The notes beneath the pieces were generated by a model. The model saw nothing but the letters and a program-made list of their open reading frames with translations, had not been told where the DNA came from and did not search any database. 64,000 bases of DNA. Source: Symbiodinium natans. Lineage: Eukaryota > Sar > Dinophyceae > Suessiales > Symbiodiniaceae. Both the position numbers and the translations under genes were made by a program. Location of the stretch: contig CAJNDS010002827.1 in the NCBI GenBank assembly GCA_905221605.1, positions 1 to 64,000 on the forward strand. The letters are read 5' to 3'. Positions 10,089 through 19,807 of this stretch are shown in pieces. The number at the start of each line of letters is the position of its first letter. The stretch's first letter is position 1.

Positions 10089-10434
10089 GAGTTACGAGAC
10101 GCGGGCACTCTTGTAGCCATCCTCCTGGAGGCGCCGCCGGACGGCTTCCTCGTCGAGACCTTGCGCCCACAGACTGGCCACGTAATTCTGAGCAGACCTC
10201 TTGCCCGCTCCACCAGTAGCTTTCGGCGCCATGGCGATTGAATTGCGAATTGAATGGAAATCCAAAGTGTGCACTGTGTGTAGATCTACACTTCGAGCCC
10301 TGAAAGGGCCACGGGCACAAGAAGCATGCGCAAGCCAACCTGAAGCAAACAGCTACAGCTCACACATGTAGGACATGACGTGACAAGGCACCCTACATGC
10401 ATGGGAACCCTTTGTGGCCTACAATCCATGTATG

Positions 10435-10612
10435 GCCATGAAAATATACATATAGATATATACACATACATATATACATAAATACGCATATACTTTTACA
10501 CATATATACATAGATACATAGATACATAGATACATATATACATATATACAGATATACATATATACATATATACATATGTACATATATACATATATATATA
10601 TATATACTCCTC
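10435..10612. repeat. AT-rich tatacata simple repeat
   Basis: Irregular alternation of tatacata, tagatacata and catatatac for about 180 bp, upstream of the Rep-helicase start. It could act as a melting-prone spacer, but no function is shown. Confidence 0.9.
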
Positions 10613-10719
10613 TACGATTGTCTACCTTGCCGTGAGCTGCGGGCGCTCTTTAGCGTACTTCACGATGCATAGGGCACCCTTAATTATGGCGCCTGGGGTG
10701 CACCGCCCTACCTAAAGGT

Positions 10720-11090
10720 ATGACCCTCCTCTGTGCTCCTTCACTTAAGGGCGAACATAAGGTACATTGCCTCCTGCGCGCTCCTTCAGTTAAGGGCGAA
10801 CATAAAGTACGTGGGCCTCGCGGGTGCTGCTTCACTTGAAGGGCGAACATAAGGGACCTGGGCTGCTGACATAAAAAAGGGCTCCTTCGCTTAAAAGCGA
10901 CCCTTTCAGGTACATGACCCTTCTCTGTGCTCTTTCACTTAAGGGCGAACATAAGGTACATTGCCTCCCGTGTGCTCCTTCAGTTAAGGGCGAGCATAAG
11001 GCGCATGGCCCTCATGGGTGTGGCTTCACTTAAGAGCGAACAAAAGGGACCTGGCCTGCTTCAATTCAAAGCGGTCCTATAGACCTAGCG
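10720..11090. repeat. cttaagggcgaacataaggt repeat cluster, left
   Basis: Six to seven copies of a ~45 bp unit with the core acttaagggcgaacataagg, arranged as a roughly 190 bp higher-order block present twice (about 10720-10905 and 10915-11090). The same unit recurs at 12990-13140 on the other side of the gene at 11282-12567, so the repeat flanks that gene. Confidence 0.85.
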
Positions 11091-11281
11091 CACATGACAC
11101 GTCGCGCTGATTAGCTGCTCATTCTACGGAGAGCAAACAACTGCCGGCACGCTTTGTTTCCTTAACCTCGTGACAGAGAGATCAGCTGTACCGTCTGCTT
11201 GGCAGCCGGCCGGCCTCTTGACACTCTTGGCCAGGGCCGGCCGCTCGCCGCGAATGCGAACTCATGAAAAAGCGCTTGCGC

Positions 11282-12567
11282 TCACAGTGCGCTGGCAGCA
11301 GCTGTGGCGCCACCGCTCTGCTCCTCCCAGAATGCTTCCACCTCCGCAGCGATAGCGCCGAGGCGGACCAGAGCCTTCTTCGCCAGAACGTTGGGGATCT
11401 TGCCGTCTTCACTCACTTGGTCAGCCATCTCCTTCTCCAGCACGGCCAAGGCAGGAACTGTTGTTTGACCAAGGCCGGCACTCGGTCGAGGAAGGCCTGC
11501 AGCCGCGCATGCTCCGCCTGACCGCCAGCAAGATTGCCGATTTGCGTCTTCTCGTTAGCGATGTCGCAGCCCAAGACTTCAACTTGTCCTTGTGGCCATG
11601 CTGTGAAGGCAGCCGTCCTCTGCTCACGCGCCATCTCTGCACTTGCACTTGCCTTCAGCTTCTTGCTTTCCTTCTTAGCGCGCTTTCTCTCTTCTTCGGC
11701 TCTCCGCTTCTTGCAGGAAGACACGGAAGCGGACGAAGCAGACGCGGACTCGCCAGAGCTCTTCGACTCCTCTGTGTCGGAGTCTTTCTTCTCGTCCTCG
11801 GACGAGTCCGAGACTCGGCGCTTCTTGCCACGCGCCTTGTCGTTATTCTTCACCTTTGCCATGAGCTCTGCACTGACCGCCTGGCGTAGCTTCTCCCGGT
11901 CCTTCGGCTTCTTCATCCAGGCGGCCACGTCCTTGCCCTGCTTACCTTCGATGAGCTTAGCCCATGCTGCTGGATCGCCGAGGAGTGCCATGTCCTTCAA
12001 CACCGTCATGGCGAAGAGGTACAGGACGCCTGTCGCCGACGCCAGACGCGCGAGGTGCTTGTGCAACTCGTCTGGGGAATCGGTGAGAAACCCCACGAAG
12101 TGCTTGATGCTCCTGTTGACGTCTCTCTCCGAAGGCTGCTTGTCCTTGCCCACGTTCAGGATTGCAACTGCCTCCTTGAAGCGCTTGCCTTCTTCGGAGG
12201 AGAAGATGTCTCGCAGACCCGGCAGGCCTGTCTTGGTCAGACTCTTCCGGACCTCCTCGGTCCACTCCCCGCCGAAGTGTTTCGAGATCAGCTTCGCGCC
12301 GGCGTCCGCGGTGGCTGCATCGAGGCACAAGCCCATCCCTAAGCGACAGCAGAGCTCTTCATTGGAGGAATTCCTGGACTTGCGGATGTTCGCCAGACGG
12401 AGGAAATCCTTCTCGTCTTCACCTTTGTCCAAGTAGAACGGCACTCCTTCTTCGTTGCAATAAGGCGCAAGCTTGGCCTTCCCGAAGTATTCAAACTTCT
12501 TCACGAAGGCCTGCGGAGTCTTATCGCCCTTCTTAGCGCCTTTCTCATTGAAAGCACGCTTTCCCAT
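11282..12567 (-). CDS. Lysine/serine-rich protein beside the Helitron-type gene, unknown function
   Basis: ATG at 12567 opens 384 codons ending at 11413. The first ~240 residues look globular and mostly helical (for example QAFVKKFEYFGKAKLAPYC and FVGFLTDSPDELHKHLARL). Residues of about 245-310 form a charged, serine-rich linker with nuclear-localisation-like blocks (GKKRRVSD, CKKRRAEEERKRAKKESKKL). At about 11449 a different frame becomes coding-like (LAVLEKEMADQVSEDGKIPN...) and runs about 55 codons to a stop at 11282-11284. The last ~12 codons of the 384-codon frame are therefore probably out of register, by a one-base slip or an undetected splice. Same strand and same subtelomeric module as the Rep-helicase gene, so it may be an accessory protein of that element. 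I recognise no domain. Confidence 0.65.
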
Positions 12568-12989
12568 GGCGCGACGAAGAATTACCCGAAAGGTCTAAAA
12601 CTGTGGCTACAAAATGCTACAAACGGCTGCGCTGCGCCGCGTGCAACAAATGGGACGTCTGCTTCACTCCGCTTCAAAGACATGGCAGGATATCAGAATT
12701 GCTCATAGACTCATAGGCATGCGTGCGCGCTTTCTACTGTGTTGCTTCGCCTAGGAGTGGACGTAAAACGTGAGGTACAGGTGCATGTGCTCCTTCAGCC
12801 ACGGGAGCCTGAGTCCAGGACCCTCTGCCACATTCCTTCGAATCAGACTCACGGTACGTTACCCTCTGCATTCCTTATGTTCAAAGCACGCCTGGGGGAT
12901 GAAGTGCATGGCAATCCTGCAGGGCACATGGCCTTCGAGTGCGAAGTATGGCCCTATGGAGTCCTTCAGCACAAGACGAATGTGGCTCA

Positions 12990-13140
12990 TGCTCCTTCAA
13001 TGAAAGGCGAACGTAAGGTACATAGCCCTGCTCCTTCTTTTAAGGCCGAACATAAGGTACCTGGCCTCCTGCACACTCCTGCAGCACACGGCCTGCGTGC
13101 TCCCTCACTTAAGGGCGAACATAAGGGACTTGGGTTGCTT
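12990..13140. repeat. cttaagggcgaacataaggt repeat cluster, right
   Basis: Three copies of the unit found at 10720-11090, again with ggtacctggcctcctg-type spacers. It lies upstream of the minus-strand gene starting at 12567. Confidence 0.8.
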
Positions 13141-13305
13141 AGCGCGGGTCTAGAATCACAAGTGGCCCCCCTTGCTAGGGGGGTTGGGGGGTAGAACCCT
13201 AAACCCTAAATGAGAATAAGCAGGGTGGCAGGGGTGGGGCATCGTAGCGGCGCAAGGCGAGCGGCCCGGGTGCTTTTAGCACCAGCGAGCCACTCTTCTT
13301 ACACA

Positions 13306-13446
13306 CCCTAAACCCTAAACCCTAAACCCTAAACCCTAAACCCTAAACCCTAAACCCTAAACCCTAAACCCTAAACCCTAAACCACCCTAAACCACCCTA
13401 AACCCTAAACCCTAAACCCTAAACCCTAAACCCTAAACCCGAAACC
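13306..13446 (+). repeat. Telomeric-type (CCCTAAA)n array 3
   Basis: About 20 units with two internal aaccaccctaaaccaccc interruptions near 13380-13398 and one cccgaaa variant at the end. Same left-end orientation as the other arrays. Two stray units also occur at 13196-13209. Confidence 0.96.
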
Positions 13447-13486
13447 CTCTCTACCATATACATTTAAACCTTAATTGTATTTTCAA

Positions 13487-13930
13487 AATTTGGCCGCTTT
13501 ATTTTCAGAATTTGGCCGCTTTATTTTCAGAATTTGGCCGCTTTATTTTCAGAATTTGGCCGCTTTATTTTCAGAATGAGCCAAAATCAGGCCAAAGGCT
13601 AATTGAATTTCAGAATTTGGCCGCTTTATTTTCAGAATTTGGCCGCTTTATTTTCAGAATTTGGCCGCTTGATTTTCAGAATTTGGCCGCTTTATTTTCA
13701 GAAATTGGCCGCTTCAGAATTTGGCCGCTTTATTTTCAGAATTTGGCCGCTTTATTTTCAGAATTTGGCCGCTTTATTTTCAGAATTTGGCCGTTTTATT
13801 TTCAGAATTTGGCCGCTTTATTTTCAGAATTTGGCCGTTTTATTTTCAGAATTTGGCCGCTTTATTTTCAGAATTTGGCCGCTTTATTTTCAGAATTTGG
13901 CCGCTTTATTTTCAGAATTTGGCCGTTTTT
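13487..13930. repeat. 22-bp minisatellite
   Basis: About 18 copies of aatttggccgctttattttcag (period 22), interrupted once at about 13578-13613 by a non-repeat segment and once by a shortened copy near 13700. Because 22 is not a multiple of 3 and the unit lacks plus-strand stops, three plus-strand frames stay open. The apparent proteins are repeat artefacts. Confidence 0.95.
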
Positions 13931-14026
13931 GGCTTTCTCAATGTAGTGGGATTCTCTGGGTGGGTGGGTGTTATATCCGAGCCGTAAATAAAGCTTAACC
14001 ATAAAGCTGCTCGACCCGGAGTGCTG

Positions 14027-14168
14027 AACCCTAAACCCTAAACCCTAAACCCTAACCCTAAACCCTAAACCCTAAACCCTAAACCCTAAACCCTAAACCC
14101 TAAACCCTAAACCCTAAACCCTAAACCCTAAACCCTAAACCCTAAACCCTAAACCCTAAACCCTAAAC
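14027..14168 (+). repeat. Telomeric-type (CCCTAAA)n array 4, fused to satellite
   Basis: About 20 units with one CCCTAA variant at 14053. The array stops at ctaaac and the satellite begins immediately with ggtgggaccccgtccgtgtc, with no spacer. Confidence 0.97.
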
Positions 14169-17100
14169 GGTGGGACCCCGTCCGTGTCTGACAATATTGT
14201 ATTACCGGATTTCTGCAAAGCGTGTTATTTGGGGCTGAAGATTTCAATCTACTTAAACCACCCTCTTTTGGGGGAATAACATCTCAAACGCAAAACCCAC
14301 GCAAAACCCACCGAAACCCACCCAAAACCCACCCAAAACCCATCCCAAACCCACTCAAAACCCTGGCAGGCGTGGCAAACCCACTTCACCCCCGCATTGG
14401 GATTTATATTAATAAACCCAGAGGTGGGTGGTGGGATCGGTGGGCGGTGGGACCCCGTCCGTGTCTGACAATATTGTATTACCGGATTTCTGCAAAGCGT
14501 GTTATTTGGGGCTGAAGATTTCAATTTACTTAAACCACCCTCTTTTGGGGGAATAACATCTCAAACGCAAAACCCACGCAAAACCCACCGAAACCCACCC
14601 AAAACCCACCCAAAACCCATCCCAAACCCACTCAAAACCCTGGCAGGCGTGGCAAACCCACTTCACCCCCGCATTGGGATTTATATTAATAAACCCAGAG
14701 GTGGGTGGTGGGATCGGTGGGCGGTGGGACCCCGTCCGTGTCTGACAATATTGTATTACCGGATTTCTGCAAAGCGTGTTATTTGGGGCTGAAGATTTCA
14801 ATTTACTTAAACCACCCTCTTTTGGGGGAATAACATCTCAAACGCAAAACCCACGCAAAACCCCCCGAAACCCACCCAAAACCCATCCCAAACCCACTCA
14901 AAACCCTGGCAGGCGTGGCAAACCCACTTCACCCCCGCATTGGGATTTATATTAATAAACCCAGAGGTGGGTGGTGGGATCGGTGGCGGTGGAACCCCGT
15001 CCGTGTCTGACAATATTGTATTACCGGATTTCTGCAAAGCGTGTTATTTGGGGCTGAAGATTTCAATTTACTTAAACCACCCTCTTTTGGGGGAATAACA
15101 TCTCAAACGCAAAACCCACGCAAAACCCACCGAAACCCACCCAAAACCCACCCAAAACCCATCCCAAACCCACTCAAAACCCTGGCAGGCGTGGCAAACC
15201 CACTTCACCCCCGCATTGGGATTTATATTAATAAACCCAGAGGTGGGTGGTGGGATCGGTGGGCGGTGGGACCCCGTCCGTGTCTGACAATATTGTATTA
15301 CCGGATTTCTGCAAAGCGTGTTATTTGGGGCTGAAGATTTCAATTTACTTAAACCACCCTCTTTTGGGGGAATAACATCTCAAACGCAAAACCCACGCAA
15401 AACCCCCGAAACCCACCCAAAACCCATCCCAAACCCACTCAAAACCCTGGCAGGCGTGGCAAACCCACTTCACCCCCGCATTGGGATTTATATTAATAAA
15501 CCCAGAGGTGGGTGGTGGGATCGGTGGGCGGTGGGACCCCGTCCGTGTCTGACAATATTGTATTACCGGATTTCTGCAAAGCGTGTTATTTGGGGCTGAA
15601 GATTTCAATTTACTTAAACCACCCTCTTTTGGGGGGAATAACATCTCAAACGCAAAACCCACGCAAAACCCACCGAAACCCACCCGAAACCCACCCAAAA
15701 CCCATCCCAAACCCACTCAAAACCCTGGCAGGCGTGGCAAACCCACTTCACCCCCGCGTTGGGATTTATATTAATAAGCCCAGAGGTGGGTGGTGGGATC
15801 GGTGACCCCGTCCGTGTCTGACAATATTGTATTACCGGATTTCTGCAAAGCGTGTTATTTGGGGCTGAAGATTTCAATTTACTTAAACCACCCTCTTTTG
15901 GGGGAATAACATCTCAAACGCAAAACCCACGCAAAACCCACCGAAACCCACCCGAAACCCACCCAAAACCCATCCCAAACCCACTCAAAACCCTGGCAGG
16001 CGTGGCAAACCCACTTCACCCCCGCATTGGGATTTATATTAATAAACCCAGAGGTGGGTGGTGGGATCGGTGGGCGGTGGGACCCCGTCCGTGTCTGACA
16101 ATATTGTATTACCGGATTTCTGCAAAGCGTGTTATTTGGGGCTGAAGATTTCAATTTACTTAAACCACCCTCTTTTGGGGGGAATAACATCTCAAACGCA
16201 AAACCCACGCAAAACCCACCGAAACCCACCCGAAACCCACCCAAAACCCATCCCAAACCCACTCAAAACCCTGGCAGGCGTGGCAAACCCACTTCACCCC
16301 CGCATTGGGATTTATATTAATAAACCCAGAGGTGGGTGGTGGGATCGGTGGGCGGTGGGACCCCGTCCGTGTCTGACAATATTGTATTACCGGATTTCTG
16401 CAAAGCGTGTTATTTGGGGCTGAAGATTTCAATTTAAACCCACCCTCTTTTGGGGGAATAACATCTCAAACGCAAAACCCACGCAAAACCCACCGAAACC
16501 CACCCAAAACCCACCCAAAACCCATCCCAAACCCACTCAAAACCCTGGCAGGCGTGGCAAACCCACTTCACCCCCGCATTGGGATTTATATTAATAAACC
16601 CAGAGGTGGGTGGTGGGATCGGTGGGCGGTGGGACCCCGTCCGTGTCTGACAATATTGTATTACCGGATTTCTGCAAAGCGTGTTATTTGGGGCTGAAGA
16701 TTTCAATTTAAAACCCCTTTCTTTTGGGGGAATAACATCTCAAACGCAAAACCCACGCAAAACCCACCGAAACCCACCCAAAACCCACCCAAAACCCATC
16801 CCAAACCCACTCAAAACCCTGGCAGGCGTGGCAAACCCACTTCACCCCCGCATTGGGATTTATATTAATAAACCCAGAGGTGGGTGGTGGGATCGGTGGG
16901 CGGTGGGACCCCGTCCGTGTCTGACAATATTGTATTACCGGATTTCTGCAAAGCGTGTTATTTGGGGCTGAAGATTTCAATTTACTTAAACCACCCTCTT
17001 TTGGGGGAATAACATCTCAAACGCAAAACCCACGCAAAACCCACCGAAACCCACCCAAAACCCACCCAAAACCCATCCCAAACCCACTCAAAACCCTGGC

Positions 17101-18165
17101 AGGCGTGGCAAACCCACTTCACCCCCGCATTGGGATTTATATTAATAAACCCAGAGGTGGGTGGTGGGATCGGTGGGCGGTGGGACCCCGTCCGTGTCTG
17201 ACAATATTGTATTACCGGATTTCTGCAAAGCGTGTTATTTGGGGCTGAAGATTTCAATTTACTTAAACCACCCTCTTTTGGGGGAATAACATCTCAAACG
17301 CAAAACCCACGCAAAACCCACCGAAACCCACCCGAAACCCACCCAAAACCCATCCCAAACCCACTCAAAACCCTGGCAGGCGTGGCAAACCCACTTCACC
17401 CCCGCATTGGGATTTATATTAATAAACCCAGAGGTGGGTGGTGGGATCGGTGGGCGGTGGGACCCCGTCCGTGTCTGACAATATTGTATTACCGGATTTC
17501 TGCAAAGCGTGTTATTTGGGGCTGAAGATTTCAATTTACTTAAACCACCCTCTTTTGGGGGAATAACATCTCAAACGCAAAACCCACGCAAAACCCACCG
17601 AAACCCACCCAAAACCCATCCCAAACCCACTCAAAACCCTGGCAGGCGTGGCAAACCCACTTCACCCCCGCATTGGGATTTATATTAATAAACCCAGAGG
17701 TGGGTGGTGGGATCGGTGGGCGGTGGGACCCCGTCCGTGTCTGACAATATTGTATTACCGGATTTCTGCAAAGCGTGTTATTTGGGGCTGAAGATTTCAA
17801 TTTACTTAAACCACCCTCTTTTGGGGGAATAACATCTCAAACGCAAAACCCACGCAAAACCCACCGAAACCCACCCAAAACCCACCCAAAACCCATCCCA
17901 AACCCACTCAAAACCCTGGCAGGCGTGGCAAACCCACTTCACCCCCGCATTGGGATTTATATTAATAAACCCAGAGGTGGGTGGTGGGATCGGTGGGCGG
18001 TGGGACCCCGTCCGTGTCTGACAATATTGTATTACCGGATGTCTGCAAAGCGTGTTATTTGGGGCTGAAGATTTCAATTTACTTAAACCACCCTCTTTGG
18101 GGGAATAACATCTCAAACGCAAAACCCACGCAAAACCCACCGAAACCCACCCAAAACCCTTCGAA
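14169..18165. repeat. Subtelomeric satellite, ~15 copies of a ~265-278 bp unit
   Basis: The marker ggtgggaccccgtccgtgtc recurs near 14168, 14444, 14720, 14992, 15262, 15531, 15802, 16075, 16352, 16628, 16902, 17178, 17455, 17722 and 17998. Copies are nearly identical. Length differences come mainly from two versus three aaaacccaccc sub-repeats, with small indels near tcaatttacttaaacc. The last copy fades out at about 18165. The 91-97 codon frames seen on both strands in each copy are by-products of the unit. The minus strand is rich in GGGT runs. Confidence 0.97.
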
Positions 18166-18370
18166 AACCCTTCGAAACCATTCTAAACCTTCTAAGCCCG
18201 TATAAACCCTGAACAACCCTTCTAAAGCCCTCTACAACCCTTTTAAACTCAACTCTTCGCAATCCTTCCAAGCCCTTCTAAACCCTACTACACCCTACGC
18301 AACCGTGGTAAACCCTTAAGAACACTACCAAAACCTTCTAACACCCCCTGCGAAACCCTTCTAAACACTC
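18166..18370. repeat. Degenerate telomere-like aaacccttct sequence
   Basis: Irregular repeats such as aaacccttctaa, gaaaccattctaaacc and aagcccttctaaaccc continue the satellite's A/C-rich sub-repeat in decayed form. No gene is seen. Confidence 0.7.
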
Positions 18371-18374
18371 TAGT

Positions 18375-18620
18375 GCCAAAACATAGGTGTTTTCGCTAGT
18401 GAGGCTTTTCGGCAAGGATGTTTACGTAAATTGAATACATGGACCAACGAGGTTGAATAAATCGACGACTGCTTACGAAACTTAATTGAAACATAATTTT
18501 CGCCAGTACCTTTTGAGGCTTTTCGCAAAGAGGTTTAAGTAAATCAAAATCGGGGACCAAAGTGTTTTGGATCAATCGGAGACTTTTTCCGAAATGTAGC
18601 TGAACCTCTTCATTTTCCGT
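18375..18620. repeat. Two-copy ~115 bp tandem duplication
   Basis: The segment around gaggcttttcggcaaggatg...ggaccaacgaggttgaataaatcgacgact (about 18400-18475) is repeated in diverged form at about 18515-18590 (gaggcttttcgcaaagaggt...ggaccaaagtgttttggatc...). An 87-codon minus frame across both copies is therefore probably not a gene. Confidence 0.6.
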
Positions 18621-18792
18621 TTCCTCAGTTCTTTCAGCGCCCCGACCGCTCAGACCCAAAGATCGCGGAGATGAGGGGTGATCCAGGCCAAGAACTGCGA
18701 CATGTAGGGCTGGAAATTAAGGTGCTGCTCTGTCAATGGCAGAGACGGGAACAACAACCGAATCTGCCAGACCAGATCAAGGCTCCCAATAA

Positions 18793-19545
18793 CTAGCACT
18801 TGCTTGAAAATGGCCCCTGCTGGCGGACGAAAAGACCACTGTGCCTGACCTTGGCATGCTGGCACTCCTTGTAGCCAAGATTTGCCATGAGATTTCGCAC
18901 CTTCCAGTTTCTTTGCTGGTCAGACTCAGACCGCTCGAGCAGTTCGATCATGAAGACTTCCACGGTGACTTCTCTAAAATCCATGGTCAGAAGAACTTCT
19001 AACTCAGAGCCCTCGACGTCCAACGAGAAGAAGTCCACGTGATTTGACGGAAGAGACTGAAGATACCAAGACATGGGCTTACAAGGAACTGTAGCAGTAC
19101 TGTGGCCGCCTTTGAGGCGGGACAGATGCTTTAGATGCTCAAACTGCTCAACATCACCATCTGCTGCTCCATGCTCGGCCAATCCGTCTTGTTGACCGGT
19201 CAGGAAGGTCAGGTTCGACTCTGGCGGTGCGCAAACTGCCCCGAAGTGAGCGACGACGTTTCTTGGACGTGTGCTTGCCAAGTTCCGACGCAGACGCTCG
19301 AAATTCTGTGGACTACCTTCAATCAATACGCCGGACCAACTGAGGCAGCTATGCAGCGAAAGCGTGTTGGAGAAGGTGATGCCGTCAAACGCTCCAATCT
19401 CAACATAGACCCCAGCTGTCTTTTCGCGCCACCCGAAGAACTCAACTACCAAATCTTCCTCACCAAACTGGGATTTGCTCAGGAAGCAACCCCTGGAGAA
19501 GTCCCAGAAGCCAACTCCTTGGCTGTTTCTGACACCGATTAAACG
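18793..19545 (-). CDS. FkbM-type methyltransferase, main exon
   Basis: This is an S-adenosylmethionine-dependent methyltransferase of the FkbM family, whose known members mostly O-methylate sugars or small molecules. The frame is open from 19545. The exon probably starts just after an ag near 19530 and reads SKSQFGEEDLVVEFF, the usual FkbM entry motif. Then come GVYVEIGAFDGITFSN (cofactor-binding motif I), GVLIEGSPQNFERLRRN and VDFFSLDVEGSELEVL (the D-VEG motif). Length and motif order are complete for the domain. It ends at TAA/TGA 18793, which may be the natural end. The exon at 19640-19807, with paired cysteines, is probably its upstream part, implying a secreted or lumenal enzyme. Acceptor and sugar specificity cannot be read from sequence. 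Confidence 0.8.
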   Translation of the reverse strand, partial: RLIGVRNSQGVGFWDFSRGCFLSKSQFGEEDLVVEFFGWREKTAGVYVEIGAFDGITFSNTLSLHSCLSWSGVLIEGSPQNFERLRRNLASTRPRNVVAHFGAVCAPPESNLTFLTGQQDGLAEHGAADGDVEQFEHLKHLSRLKGGHSTATVPCKPMSWYLQSLPSNHVDFFSLDVEGSELEVLLTMDFREVTVEVFMIELLERSESDQQRNWKVRNLMANLGYKECQHAKVRHSGLFVRQQGPFSSKC

Positions 19546-19639
19546 TCAGACCGAAATCAAGTGCGTGTTACTTGTTACATTTCGGAGAAAGCGAAGGATT
19601 TGGAATGAGAACAGGGAAGGACACTGAAAAGTTGAAAAG

Positions 19640-19807
19640 CAAGACTCCCAGGCAGCAATTCTCATATAAGAACCGACCGCCCCAGCAACCCAAGTCAGCT
19701 CCCGCAGATGCATCTGCGCAGCATGCTTCTTGCTGGCCGCTGAACTCGTCTGCCCAGCATCTCGGATCCACAGGAGCCCTCAGCAAGTCATCATCAGTCA
19801 AACCCAT
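19640..19807 (-). CDS. Upstream exon with CW...CC cysteine module
   Basis: The minus strand reads DPRCWADEFSGQQEACC followed by DLGCWGGRFLYENCC, two copies of a CWxxxFxxxxCC pattern. I recall similar cysteine modules in front of dinoflagellate methyltransferase and glycosyltransferase domains. A splice from near 19648 to about 19530 would join it to the FkbM exon 100 bases downstream. The start codon and any signal peptide must lie in another exon further right, which I did not identify. Confidence 0.55.

Larger units (their letters stand above)
5033..10232 (-). pseudogene. Helitron-type Rep-helicase (RepHel) gene, decayed
   Basis: One long minus-strand gene broken at two points. It starts at ATG 10232 (MAPKATGG...). 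About 46 codons later it meets an in-frame TAA at 10092-10094 and continues in the same frame. It then changes frame by one base near 8154-8162, after which the second half stays open to the stop at 5033. The parts in order are: an acidic, serine-rich N-terminus; cysteine-rich segments; an N-terminal Helitron-like region; an HUH nuclease motif; a two-tyrosine motif; and a complete SF1B PIF1-family helicase. In Helitrons such a protein nicks and unwinds DNA for rolling-circle transposition. Proteins of this kind in dinoflagellates are usually labelled simply as PIF1 helicase. The two lesions suggest an inactive copy, unless they are assembly errors or the frame change is handled by splicing. 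No TC/CTRR element ends were found. Confidence 0.8.

Noticed and set aside
11534-12436. 300-codon plus-strand frame rich in Ser/Phe/Leu
   Set aside because: Antisense shadow of the lysine/serine-rich gene at 11282-12567.
13487-18165. CRISPR-like appearance of regularly spaced repeats
   Set aside because: The repeats are contiguous tandem units without unique spacers and there are no cas genes; the context is eukaryotic.
14222-18205. Repeated 91-97 codon frames on both strands
   Set aside because: They recur identically in each satellite copy on both strands and follow repeat unit structure; no independent sign of coding.
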